DNA from: Symbiodinium natans
Taxonomy: Eukaryota; Sar; Dinophyceae; Suessiales; Symbiodiniaceae
Reading direction: 5' to 3'
DNA length: 64,000 nucleotides
NCBI GenBank assembly: GCA_905221605.1
Contig: CAJNDS010002117.1
Span: forward strand, 566,001 to 630,000
This document shows, piece after piece, positions 48,901 to 59,124 of the stretch. The notes beneath the pieces were generated by a model. It did not search any database. It was given only the letters and a program-made list of their open reading frames with translations, and had not been told where the DNA came from. How positions within the stretch are numbered: position 1 is the stretch's first letter; each line of letters opens with the position of its first letter. The translations under genes and the position numbers were made by a program.

Positions 48901-49313
48901 TTTAATATTGGAAAAAAATATGCATATATCATTATTATTTATTTTTTGCTAAATGAAAATGTATTCAATAACTTAGTTATTTCTATTTCATGTAAAAATG
49001 AAATTGCAATTACACCACCGAAGACCCCAAACAGTCAAAGGCACGTCAAAGAAACAGTGGAGACAACGGGGGACAAAAGGAGACGAAGGGAAACAAAGGG
49101 AGACAGCAACCCCGCAAAGCCACCCACATGAAGGGAGACAAAGGGAGACAAAGGGAGACAAAGGGAGACAAAGGGAGACAAAGGGAGACAAAGGGAGACA
49201 AAGGGAGACAAAGGGAGACAAGGAGCCCAGGAACCCGGCAACAGTCCTCAGAACGTCGGCAATCCTTGAATGAATTTAGAACCCCAACAGCAGACTGTTT
49301 GGGGACAAATATA

Positions 49314-49355
<42 letters not shown>

Positions 49356-49932
49356 CATATATATACATATATATACATATATATACATATATATATATAC
49401 ATATATACATACATATATATATATACATATATATATATACATATATATATACATATATATATATACATATACATATATACTAAATCTTCATAATGGTAAG
49501 TTTTCTATTACCACACATGATTTTAGGTGATGATAGTGTTAATAGTAGACTAAACGATGTAAATACTAATTCATCCAACAAAATATATCACTTAAACCCG
49601 ATACACCAAACAAAAAGCACCCAAGAACAACAAAAGCACAGATGATCCACATGCAGCCCATGGACAAAAACCAAGGAAACAAGCAAGAAGCAACAAAGAG
49701 CAACCGAACACATAAGATCTAAATTGCAACCTCAACTGCAGGGATCTTCTGGGGGTCCCAGAGCCCCGAAAGTCAAATCCGAGCTCGAAGCAGCGCTGTC
49801 TCAAAAAGAGCAGCAAAACCCTGGACAAGAAGCCAAAACGACCAACATAAGCACACTAAAACTTCAATGTTCAACCTGTAAAACCTAGTCCCGTGCCTCG
49901 ATGAGCACCTCGTCCGGCAGCGCTTCGAGAAC
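45660..49932 (-). CDS. Eight-exon gene with three tandem 'FDP-T-DGN' modules and a Tyr/Gly/Arg/Asp-rich segment
   Basis: Minus exons: 49897-49932 ([12 protein letters not shown]; may start farther upstream), 47116-47214 ([33 protein letters not shown]), 46929-47013 ([28 protein letters not shown]), 46753-46796 ([14 protein letters not shown]), 46398-46618 ([20 protein letters not shown], then [20 protein letters not shown]), 46132-46189 ([19 protein letters not shown]), 45760-45813 ([18 protein letters not shown]) and 45696 downward ([10 protein letters not shown]). Every junction keeps frame and each restores the motif: E|GFD, RD-G|N, Q|DGN. Donors are GT or GC; seven of eight acceptors are AG before G. 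Introns are 2682, 102, 132, 134, 208, 318 and 63 bp. The consensus, LP-(E/D)-x-FD-x2-T-x-DGN-(V/I)-x2-R, recalls repeats I have seen in Symbiodinium hypothetical proteins; function unknown. The Y/G/R/D-rich stretch suggests an RNA-binding or disordered linker by inference. Start and stop are not located. Confidence 0.75.
45868..46012. repeat. (CA)n followed by (GAGACA)n/(GAGGCA)n
   Basis: About 25 CA units, then hexamers cagaga, cagagg and cggaga. Lies in a 318-bp intron of the module gene. Confidence 0.95.
46676..46728. repeat. 16-bp tandem repeat
   Basis: Three to four copies of gcgacgca(a/g)gcatc(g/t)g. Intronic in the module gene. Confidence 0.8.
48290..48430. repeat. Degenerate about 30 bp tandem around 'aatttacaaccag'
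   Basis: Five to six diverged copies, e.g. gggaatttacaaccagat, taaattacaaccagaac, gagaacttccaaccagaaa, gagaatttacagccac. Confidence 0.65.
48838..49019. mobile_element. AT-rich element with short terminal inverted repeats (putative MITE)
   Basis: About 180 bp, strongly A+T-rich, bounded by GTGTAATT on the left and its complement AATTACAC on the right, with weaker pairing beyond. No frame. Target-site duplication not convincing. Confidence 0.35.
49130..49222. repeat. Decamer array (AAAGGGAGAC)n
   Basis: Nine perfect 10-bp units, with diverged copies upstream from 49073. Confidence 0.95.
49309..49482. repeat. (AT)n with regular ATACAT interruptions
   Basis: About 170 bp of TA repeats broken by 'tacata' at roughly 8-20 bp intervals. 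Confidence 0.95.
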
Positions 49933-49989
49933 CTGCACCGTCACATCGTGTACCAATTTTAGTGGTTCGGTGTCTCGTGACCGAGATCA

Positions 49990-51230
49990 AGGCCACAGCG
50001 CCAGAGACAAACAGTTAAGGAGTGAGGACATGCAGATTGTGGATGTTCGGCCGACCACGGCTGAACTTTGGACCATGTTGAAGTTTAAGGTTCAGCAGGC
50101 GATTCATGCATAACTATCTGCAACTGTAGCCAAACTAGCCCAGGAACCCCATGCAAGTTTCAGTGTTGTTGGAAGTCGCCATCACTCAAAGCATCCATCC
50201 TGTGACCCGCCTCTCCGGCGGAGGAGTCCAGGCCCCAATGCCGCACAAAACCCTCCAGCTCGTGAGGGTCACGGAGGCCCTGTTGGCTTTCTGGCATTTG
50301 CTGAATGCTCTTGGGCTTTACATGCTCGAAGAACTCGGACAAGCGGGGACCCGATTTAACCACTCAAGATTTGAGGTTGCAGAGGGCTCCGGGCCTAGTA
50401 GTTCTTGCAGCTTGGACTGCGATTGCCAGGTCTGCTTATTGCCGTTGCGGGATACAACACTGTTGATATGTCTCTAGCGTCATTGGGTATCACGGGCTCA
50501 ACATGTTAAACTTCTGACAGCAATCTACGTCATGGAACGAGCCTTTGGGGCACGTCCTCGTATGCGACCGTACGCGAAGCTGTAGAGTCGCGCGGAGACG
50601 TTTCCATCCTGAAAGGAACCGGGCATGCGTGTGGCTGCACCCGTTCAACGAAAATCATACCGCAGGCGTCAGGGGCAGTTTGCGTTGGTCATCCCCCACG
50701 TCCTTTGTTCCTCGCGGGTCGAACTCCTTTATGACCTCGACCTGTATTGCAAGGCGAAGCTTTCAGCTCAGGCCTCAAGGCTCGCCATCAACTAAGCCTG
50801 AGCTTTCACCACTCTACCATTGCCGTGTCGGCTGCCTTATCTAGTGCATTTTACACAGTGCTATTTCGTGGCGCACTGGGAAACTCGGCAGAACGGAGCC
50901 GTTTGCTTGGACCTGGGGCTGAACGGCTCAAGGCTTTGCAGCTGCCGGCAAGGGCGACGTCAACCTAGTCAACACATGTCAACACATGTCAACCCCTTGA
51001 CCCTTGGACCTGAACGCCACCCTGACGCCACCGTACCGCCACCGCACCTCTGGCAGCTTCCTTCAAAACGGCCGAAGCTGGAAGGAAAAAGCATTCGAAG
51101 AATTGAAGAACTTCAAGACCTTGCTTCCCTTCTTGTCTTTTAGAAGAAACCCCAAACTGTGCTCCACCTGAATCTCCTCGGGTAGGTCCCTGAGGTAGTC
51201 GGTCACCTCTCCTTTGACATCGTTTGCTGC
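49990..51230. other. No firmly supported gene
   Basis: A minus frame at 50160-50363 (GPRLSEFFEHVKPKSIQQMP) looks coding-like but has competing frames on both strands. Nothing else. Confidence 0.3.
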
Positions 51231-51234
51231 TACT

Positions 51235-51371
51235 TCAAACAGCTAACTTGAGGGCTTCTAGGGCTTCGAGATCCAGTCTTAGGTCTGAGGCTTGAGTCAT
51301 TCGGATTCCTGCCACTGCCTGCCACCTGTCGAGCTGGTTCGCTTCCCACTTCGGAGCTCTACTGTCTAAGC
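51235..51371 (-). CDS. Candidate last exon, unidentified
   Basis: After ATCTTTAG then G, 44 codons to a TGA at 51235-51237. Reads LDSRAPKWEANQLDRWQAVA, GIRMTQASDLRLDLEALEAL, KLAV. Ends in an acidic amphipathic helix. Probably the C-terminus of a gene lying to the right. Confidence 0.45.
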
Positions 51372-51374
51372 CTA

Positions 51375-53635
51375 AAGATGCTTGTCGTGTGCTTAGCTCG
51401 GGCAAGCCACGCATCACACAAACCAAAGGATGCAACTTCGGCCAATTGATGAGTCCCGCTGGCCACAGCTCCCTATCTCAGGGGCGGGCGGGTGGGAAAT
51501 TTGTCCGAAAAATCCGGCGGTTTTTTTCTGCAAATCTTTGCCGATCGACTAACCCTGACTAACTTGTATCACAAGAATCTGGCCTGATGAACATGCAAAA
51601 GCAATAAAGGTTATCCTGCTATCCCGTGTGATCGCCTGTGCACCTAATAGCGCAAACCACTGCCAGGGACCCGTGCAAACTCTGTATTTAGACTTGTTGG
51701 TAATGGCTACAGGACTCTTGACAAACCTGCAGCATCTCGAGCCACACTCTGCACTCGGCCTCCAACCCTTGTCAAAACGAAACTCTGCGAGAAAGCGTGA
51801 AAACTCTTAAGGTTCTAGCTGGTGGAAAGTCTCAAATAGTAGAATCATGGTGGGCGTGGCCTCAGGGCTGGACGGGCCGCGTTGCGCTAGACTGTGCTGC
51901 AATGTGCCGTTGCATAAGTCTCGATGCAATGACTTGCACTGAGTCACGCTGCACTGTACTGCGCTGCAATGCAGTCGAACTTTGCTGATAGGGCTCGTGC
52001 GAGGAGGTGCAGAGGGGGCTGAAAAAAGACTTCTCAACCCCAGTACTCTGCCAGGACCAGTGGGCCACGCGCAGGGTTGTCTTTAACAAAGACTTTTCAT
52101 GGAGCGCACACGCCGCGGCCTGGCTTTCCACTTGTTCAACGGCAGTCTCGGGCACAACCCGAGCAAACATGAACCACGGACCACACACCACACCTATGAA
52201 CGTATATACTTTTGAGGGCGCAAAAAACTGAACCGACAGAACACTCTGCAAACTTGCTGGTCGAGCACACCGCTATCCTCGCAGCCCTCAATGCCGGGTG
52301 CTCCCCATCTGCCCGCTCGTCTCCAGAACACTTGAGCCTGGCCCAGAACCAGCATTTCAGCCGGCACAGCCCTGCCTTCCTGATTCCGCGAGGCTCTGCA
52401 CGGCGGTGCAGAGGAGCGCAGGCGAGGACCAATATGGAGCACCCAGGTTTTCTAGCATCGGCCCGAATTGTGCCAAAGCACAACAGCAACACAACATCGC
52501 CAGAAGTCCAAAGCCGAGAAGAGTCCCGAGAAGTGAACAAAGTCGGAATGTCTCTTCACAAGCAAGAAAGCCTTAAAAGAAAAAACAGCTTCAGCCACAA
52601 AGTGCGAACCACCACGAGATTTCATGAAACGTCAAGAAAGCCGACATTCAGCAGCTAGGAAAATCCCGCTTGGCAGTTGTTTCCCATCTTCGGTGTGGGG
52701 CTACTGTCAGTTTTAAACTTCTGAGAATGGTGTGATCTCCCGGCTGCATCTCCTACCTCCAGATGGTCCCTGTTATGGCCACCATGTGCCCATCATGCCC
52801 CATCTTCTTGGACGCTCAAAATCGTGGGAAACTTGCGTAGCAAAGGGAACAAGTCGCGACAAGAAATGAGAAGACAAGTTGACTTTTCGCTCGCTCTTTC
52901 GGACTATCCCAAAAAGGGCCAACCAGAACGGCAAGCCCCTAAGCCCCCATGCTTAAGAGACTGGGGCCGCTTCGACTCTGAAGGAACCCAGTCCCCCCAG
53001 CACTTGGGCTTTGTCTAGGTGAGTCAAGCCCGTACGTCTGGTGCCAAACATAGGCCCACAAATATCTGCAAACGGCCCAATATCCCTGAATCGAATCGAT
53101 CACGAATTAACCGAAAGGCAGCCATCTTTTGCTGCATTTTTTCCCTGGGGTTGAGCCCGCAGAGAGTCCCGCCGAAGCCTGGAGTGCCCACCTTCAGAGA
53201 ATGCCGCACAGAATCGCACAGAATCCCACAACAAGTAGCCTGCGGCGAAGTATCCGCAAGTAGCGGGTCCCACATCGCAGGGTGGGGGGGGGGGGATGAT
53301 CGAAGCAAAAACTCTTGTTTGCGGCCAAGGTCTCGGTTCACCCCCAGGCGCCGGCACCAGAGCGCCCGAAGAAAGGACAAGAAGCGGCTCCTCTGGAAGT
53401 CTCAGAAAAAACGTTCCCTGAGAAACAATCTGAGAGAAAGCAGTTCCCTCAAAACTGTCGCTTGTTTTTGGCTATTCAAGTTGGCGCATACACTGCCATT
53501 ACACTCACCCAACAAAGGCTGGACCTGTCGCTGGTGTGCTAGCCAGAAGGTGGAAAGCTTAGCGCTTGCATGGATAAGCCCTACGCGCCCCCGCTCCTGC
53601 CACAACCCCACAAGAGGACCACACCTCGACCGAAC
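51375..53635. other. No firmly supported gene
   Basis: 52200-52460 minus has several open frames without agreement. 53080-53240 carries a diverged copy of the repeat seen at 18 kb. A short G-run at 53283-53294. Confidence 0.3.
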
Positions 53636-53905
53636 TCATGCCACCACACCTCCCACTAAACGTGCTCCTGCTCACACCACACCTCCAGCAACTCCCCCCG
53701 GCCACATCCATCACTACACTCTATCCTACTCTACAGCACCGCACACCACACCGCCCCACCCCAACCCCCACCGCCACCACCACGTCGCCACAACACCCCA
53801 CCACATCATTCCGCAATGAAACATCCAGCACATGTGCTACCGTGCCGCCGCACTCGCCCCACCACACCACCACCACCACCACCGCCAACAACCTCCCCAC
53901 CGGAG
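53636..53905. repeat. CCACCA/CACCGC low-complexity tract
   Basis: C/A-rich sequence with ccaccacac and caccaccac words. Open frames here are compositional. Confidence 0.7.
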
Positions 53906-54048
53906 GTAACGAAATTGAGACCGGGGTGTGTCCGTTGACAAAGGTAATAATAAGACCTGATGGTGAAATAGAACATATAGCACAAGTTGATGCAAGATGC
54001 AAGGAAAAGGAAGAAAGAAGCATAGCAAATTGTATAACGTTCTTATAG
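53902..54048 (+). pseudogene. AT-rich coding-like fragment unlike its surroundings
   Basis: Plus frame ending in TAG: NEIETGVCPLTKVIIRPDGE, then IEHIAQVDARCKEKEERSIA. Uses ATA, AGA, GAA and GTA codons, unlike the GC-leaning exons elsewhere. The flank downstream to about 54110 is also AT-rich. The left edge abuts a CCACCA tract. I do not recognise the protein. Possibly an inserted foreign or organelle-derived piece; it could be chance. Confidence 0.3.
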
Positions 54049-54109
54049 TTTCACTAATTTTTAGATTGACCTATCTACCGTTTTGAGACTAGTTTTATGA
54101 CGACAGTGC

Positions 54110-54865
54110 AAGTCGCGAAAGCCAAATGATATTATCAACAGAACTCTCTGCACAAGAAGGAGCATCATGTCTACCTTGTGCGTGTTTCGAGCGAGAGCTG
54201 CTTGAAGTATGTGTGCGTGGCATCACCGGCCGGTCAACTGGGCGGCGAGGCCGCGAAGGCGTGGTGGTTTTCGTAGTTGGCCGTCCAGGCACTGACAGTT
54301 GAAATTGGCAACGGCGTCGTAATGGACTAGGATTTGAACGAACTTAAGAGTTCCGCAGGGATCCGCAGGGCATGGCCTACTACTGCTATACAGCAAGACA
54401 CAGCCCAGGCCCAGCTTGCGCCAGCCACTAGCTTTCGTGATTAGGAGATGACATGGTAACTCGGAGCTGCAACTTTTGAGCCCTGTAGAGCCCTGCCCTA
54501 AAATCAAGAAAACCTTTTTTGACCCTCAAACACAGAAACGAGCGTCCTACATCCGCATGTCTGCCCCGCCCTGTGGGGTCCTCACGTTGCCATCTCTGGT
54601 ACCTCGGTGTGCAGAGCTGTGCTGTGTGGGGCACAATCCAATGGGTTCAGGAAATATCAGGCCTTGCTTGGGCTCTGCTTTTCAGAGGTTCAGGGTTCAA
54701 CTAAGAGCGACTGCCCTGCGGAAACTTGAGACCACGCGACCGCTTCCCTGCTTGGCACAAGAGCAATGTCTCTTCGAAGCATGGCTGTGTTGGATAGGAC
54801 TTTTTGGACGTCTCGGTTTTCTTTCGCGCGGTCTGCTTTACAAGGAATGCGCACATCACACGCGC
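54110..54865. other. Unresolved; possible terminal exon
   Basis: A minus frame 54686-54830 ends in TGA and reads VQKVLSNTAMLRRDIALVPS. It may be the last exon of the gene seen at 54.9 kb, but the intron would be too short as drawn. Confidence 0.35.
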
Positions 54866-54867
54866 AC

Positions 54868-54924
54868 CCCTTTCTCCAAAGGATCCACACAGCCAAGAGT
54901 GGCGAGTCCGTCGAAAACCGCAGC
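54868..54924 (-). CDS. Candidate 19-codon exon, unidentified
   Basis: After CACAAG then G, phase 0 at both ends, donor GTGCGC. Reads AAVFDGLATLGCVDPLEKG. Short but clean. Confidence 0.45.
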
Positions 54925-55488
54925 CTTGTGCGGCCAATTTTTGTGGCCTGCAAGGCTGGCAGGCCTTGGCTGCGGTCATGGGCTGCACTAAGATGATGCC
55001 AGGATGATGCTGAATGATGCCAAGTATCTCGCAATCTGGATGATTTTTGTAGTTAAAGGTGACACCATGGGGGGGAGGTTCTTGATGCAGCTACTTTGCG
55101 CAGTTCGAATTCAGTATTCAAGACTTCACACCGCCGCCCTGACTTTGTGTCAGGGGCACAATCTTGGCGCCGGCTTACTTGTGACCGCGCCTCTGGTAAA
55201 TGAATGGTCCCTGAAGCAGCCCGGGAGAAACTTGACTTCACCCTGGCACACGCAGTCCGAGCGAGGATTTTGGTGACATGTTGGAACTTAAGTCGGCAGA
55301 GCCCATGGATCTAACACGCAACCATGCACAGATATGTTTAGGGTTTAACATGCCAACCGGAACAATGCCATGCTGCTATGCGATGAAAAGTCAGTCCTGG
55401 GCTTCGCCGCGACGGACTCTTTGGGCATTACCCACTTTGGCCGCAGAAGCTACAGACTCGAGCGAGGCTGTGCCAGGGCCAAGGAAGC

Positions 55489-55572
55489 CTAGGATGAAAA
55501 AAACTTTCGACGTGTGTTGTGCTCTAGCCACCGCTCAATCTTCGCAGCCCTGGCCGCCGATCCAACGCAGGC
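55489..55572 (-). CDS. Candidate terminal exon, unidentified
   Basis: Minus frame ending in TAG at 55489, reading AARAAKIERWLEHNTRRKFF with a basic C-terminus. A possible acceptor GGCCAG lies at 55550-55555. Confidence 0.35.
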   Translation of the reverse strand, partial: ACVGSAARAAKIERWLEHNTRRKFFSS

Positions 55573-55689
55573 AGGCCGTCTCCTGAGTCAAGGCCGTCTA
55601 ATTGAGGACAACTTACATTGTCAGGATGTCTTTTAGCTGTCCAATGTGGTGCCGGCCAGGAGCCCTGTGTTGTGGAACATGCCCCCTCC

Positions 55690-55903
55690 CTCTAGCCCCC
55701 CTTGCTTATGACTGTTGTTACAGCTATTGTTGTTCTTGCTGCTGCTGTCTACTGCTGTTGTAATCGTAATAGTAGTAACTTCGTTGCAGCAGCAGTAGCA
55801 GTAGCAGTAGCAGTAGCAGTAGCAGTAGCAGTAGCAGTAGCAGTAGCAGCAGCAGGAGGAGCAGGAGGAGCAGGAGGAGCAGTAGGAGCAGTAGGAGCAG
55901 TAG

Positions 55904-55970
<67 letters not shown>

Positions 55971-56055
55971 CGTAGTCGTAGTAGTAGTAGTAGTAGTAGG
56001 AGTAGGAGTAGGAGTAGGAGTAGGAGTAGGAGTAGGGGTAGGAGTAGTGCGGTTG
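55690..56055. repeat. Trinucleotide arrays AGC/AGT/AGG (with GTAGGA)
   Basis: (AGCAGT)n grading into (GTA)n and (GTAGGA)n. All three frames of both strands are low complexity. Confidence 0.95.
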
Positions 56056-56274
56056 GTGGAGGAAATCTTGCACCACCTCATGAATAACAAGTGACACGAC
56101 ACATGAGCATGACCCCGCACCCCCTTTTTAATATTGATGATGATGGACACCGAGGTGCAAGGTTTTGTCATCGGAACCCACGGCCCTTCCGAGGATCAAC
56201 AGTCAACATTACAAAGGGGGCGCGGGGTCTCTACTTTGCTTGGCCAGGTGCAAGATGTCCTCCATCAACAGTCG

Positions 56275-56281
56275 TCGTCGC

Positions 56282-56355
<74 letters not shown>

Positions 56356-56719
56356 GAGCAGCAGCAGCAGGAGTAGTAGTAGTAGTAGTAGTAGGAGGTA
56401 GGAGGTAGGAGGTAGGAGGTAGGAGGTAGGAGGTAGGAGGTAGGAGGTAGGAGGTAGTAGGTAGTAGGTCGTAGGTAGTAGGTAGTAGGTAGTAGGTAGT
56501 AGGTAGTAGGTAGTAGGTAGTAGGTAGTAGGTAGTAGTAGTAAGTAGGTAGTAGGTAGTAGGTAGTAGGTAGTAGGTAGTAGGTAGTAGGTAGTAGGTAG
56601 TAGGTAGTAGGTAGTAGGTAGTAGGTAGTAGGTAGTAGGTAGTAGGTAGTAGGTAGTAGGTAGTAGGTAGTAGGTAGTAGGTAGTAGGTAGTAGGTAGTA
56701 GGTAGTAGGTAGTAGGTAG

Positions 56720-56804
<85 letters not shown>

Positions 56805-56860
56805 AAGTAGTAGTAGTAGTAGAAGTAGTAGTAGTAGTAGTCGTAGTAGTAGTAGTGGTA
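56275..56860. repeat. (AGT)n and heptamer (AGGTAGT)n array beside the transporter's 3' end
   Basis: AGT runs at 56282-56390 and 56726-56860 flank (AGGTAGG)n and about 38 copies of the heptamer AGGTAGT. On the minus strand neither unit can make a stop codon in any frame. Confidence 0.95.
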
Positions 56861-56864
56861 CAAC

Positions 56865-58735
56865 AAAGGACCAATCCATGCCAAGTCTCGGGCTGGCTGG
56901 TCAGAAGCAGGATGATGACTCCATAGATAAGGCAGACGGCCGGAATGACAAGGACCAAGCTGGCTGTGAGGGAGCTGGAGCTCCACTCCTTTTTCCGCCT
57001 GTGAGCCTCTGCTTTCTGGCTGGGGATCATTGGCAGCAAGAACATGGCAACAAGAGAGGTGCTGTAGGTCAGCACGTACGACCAAGCAACTGTTGATCGG
57101 AATCCGGCATTGTCTGCTATGTAATTCTCAAGCTTGGACAGCTTGGGGTTGAAAAGCCCGAAGATCTGATTGCTCACCACCGCGGCAAACGGGATGCTGG
57201 AGTGCTGGCATGTTCCGATGAGGCCAAAACAAAGACCTTCCCGACCTTGCTCCGCAAGTTCAATGACCATCAGATTGGACACCAGTTGCACCGCAGCCAA
57301 TGGGATGGAGCCGACGATGTCTTCTCCAAGGTAGAAGTACTGGTTGCGTACCACACCGAAGGTCGTGAGGAACGTTGGAATTGAGTCGGACAGCGTCACA
57401 GCCACCAAGCTAACGAAAACAGCCCTTCTCCAGCTGGCCTGGAGGAGGCAGACCTTGTAGATCCAGGTTGCAATCATCATGACGCCCAAGCCAGCCATGC
57501 CAAACATTTGTTGCTGTAGGACCTTGACCCCCGCCCATTGGCTCCGAACCATTGGGCCGGCGGTTGTGTTAATTGAAACCAGGAACTGGACGAGGAAAGC
57601 AAAGAAGAGCACGCTCGAAAATGCTTTCTTCTGAACGAGCTCCCACGAAGACTTTACATTGGCACAGACTGACGAGCGTTTTCCAAGCTTTTGAGGCTCG
57701 CAAATGCAAAAGATGGTGAGTGGGATCTGGAAGATGACCAGAACAAGGCACACGGCCATGAGACCGCTGAAGGACAACCCCCAGTCGAATGTCCCCAAGT
57801 ATGGCTTGCTGTTCATGAAGAGGCCAATGACGAAAGAGGAAGCCAAGGCTCCTCCCATAGAGACCATCGTCATCTCCGCCTGCAGTGAAAACTCTAAAAA
57901 TCAACCGAAAGAAATTTAGGCAGGTCAACATTTCAATCCATCTCTGCCTTAATCTGCCCACGGCGTTCGAATGGCTCACGCAGCGAGTACTCCAACAGCA
58001 GGCCCTCACCGGCGGCGGTTCCCAGCTGGACACCTGAGGGCAGTCCAGGCTTTCGATCTCATGCTTTCATGGGCTCAGAAATTCGTAGCCTTTCAGGCTG
58101 CTAGCTCGCATGTACTTTGACAGATGCCCACCTGCGGTTAGGATGAACAGCGGGAAAACATACCAGTTCTTGTCGGCACGGATGTCAGGGTTGCATGGCG
58201 GGACATACCAGTTGTATCTGCCATCAGCGTGTTGACAATAGTATGGGTCAGGCAGTGGCCGCAGAATCATGGCAAGGAGCGCACAAGCTGAAATACCAAG
58301 ACACAGCAACATGTAGGGCTTCCTGTTTTGCCCACGAATGGGGCAGCAGTCAGTGAGGAAGCCGAATGGGAGAAGCAATACTTCTGGAAGCTTCATGAGC
58401 GCGGTGATCGACGACAAGACGTAGGAGTCTAGCCCCATGTAGCCGAGGAAGAAGCCATAAGCAACCCCTGTTACAGTGGCGCTCAGGAAGGCCAGGAGGA
58501 AACCGCCAAAGGCTATGCCAATGGTTTGCCGGGTCCAGATGCTGATTGCTTCCAAGGGCTCCACCTCCACGCAATTCTCAGGGTCAGGTTTCGTGGACGA
58601 TCGCTCCGGTAATGAGGACCGCGTCTCGGATGCCAGGTTGACATCCCCATCACAGCTTTCACCAGCATAGAGTGTCGTGCACTGAGAGAGGTAGGATGCG
58701 GCCTTGGTAATGCCTGTTTGCTCCAATTCCAACTC
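56865..58735 (-). CDS. BT1-family (folate/biopterin-type) membrane transporter
   Basis: Two exons. 58136-58735 follows CGCAG and has a polar N-terminus, then transmembrane segments. The BT1/MFS loop is clear (YGFFLGYMGLDSYVLSS, LPFGFLTDCCPIRGQNRKPY). 56871 or so to 57879 follows ACTGCAG and carries six to eight more hydrophobic segments, e.g. GLMAVCLVLVIFQIPLTIFC and SLTASLVLVIPAVCLIYGVI. The 256-bp intron fits a GC donor, joining FILT to AEMTMVSMGG. Together about 535 codons, a usual BT1 length plus N-terminal tail. The family moves folates, biopterin or related solutes, often at plasma membrane or plastid; substrate here unknown. The first exon with the ATG is not found. The frame runs on into the heptamer array, so the true end (a splice near TTGGTCC or a stop) is unclear. 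Confidence 0.85.
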
Positions 58736-58739
58736 CTGC

Positions 58740-59035
58740 GGCGATCACTCAAGGACTACATATTTATAGCCTATGGCCCTTGTCGATAATCAGCTGGCTA
58801 TGGCATGCTTGGGCGAACCTCCTAAAGTCCCACCTAGCCTAGCCTTTGCTGCAACTCCAGGCACCTCCTCTGTAAGCTTCACGGCCACAGTCATGACGCG
58901 GCTGCCGGCAGCTGCAAGGCTGATAGGGATGGTTAATCTCCAAATCTTGCTTGAGCCCCCTGTGTCCGGAGTAAAAGTTTTGGAGCATGAGCAAACGATT
59001 GCTTTTAATATATTCAGCACTTGGTGCCATGAGGC
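58740..59035. other. No clear exon
   Basis: Minus frames here (LAAAGSRVMTVAVKLTEEVP) look partly coding, but I cannot fix edges. Confidence 0.3.
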
Positions 59036-59120
59036 CCTGAATGTCGAACTGCTCGATGATCTCTATCTGCAGATCCTCTTCCAAACTTTGGAGAAGATCT
59101 AAGGCGGCTTCGCCCATATC
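59036..59120 (-). CDS. Exon of a second FDP-type module
   Basis: After GGTTTGCAG then G: DMGEAALDLLQSLEEDLQIE then IIEQFDIQ, phase 0 to 1, GC donor. The pattern L-x2-L-x(4)-LQ-x-E-(I/V)-I-x2-FD matches the first half of the modules at 45.7-49.9 kb. The expected DGN half is not found between here and the transporter, so this may be a decayed or a differently spliced copy. Confidence 0.45.
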
Positions 59121-59124
59121 CTGC

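Larger units (their letters stand above)
47220..49890. other. Large intron (inferred) of the module gene
   Basis: Filled with repeats: telomere-like words at 47455-47515 and 48440-48560, the 30-bp repeat at 48290-48430, an AT-rich element at 48.84-49.0 kb, a decamer array and an AT tract. No exon between the two flanking ones is needed, since their phases and motif join directly. Confidence 0.5.

Noticed and set aside
49130-49222. CRISPR-like array of regular direct repeats
   Set aside because: 10-bp units are contiguous with no spacers; a plain tandem repeat.
55690-56410. Poly-Val/Ala, poly-Tyr and poly-Thr frames
   Set aside because: Translations of AGT/AGC microsatellite in all frames.
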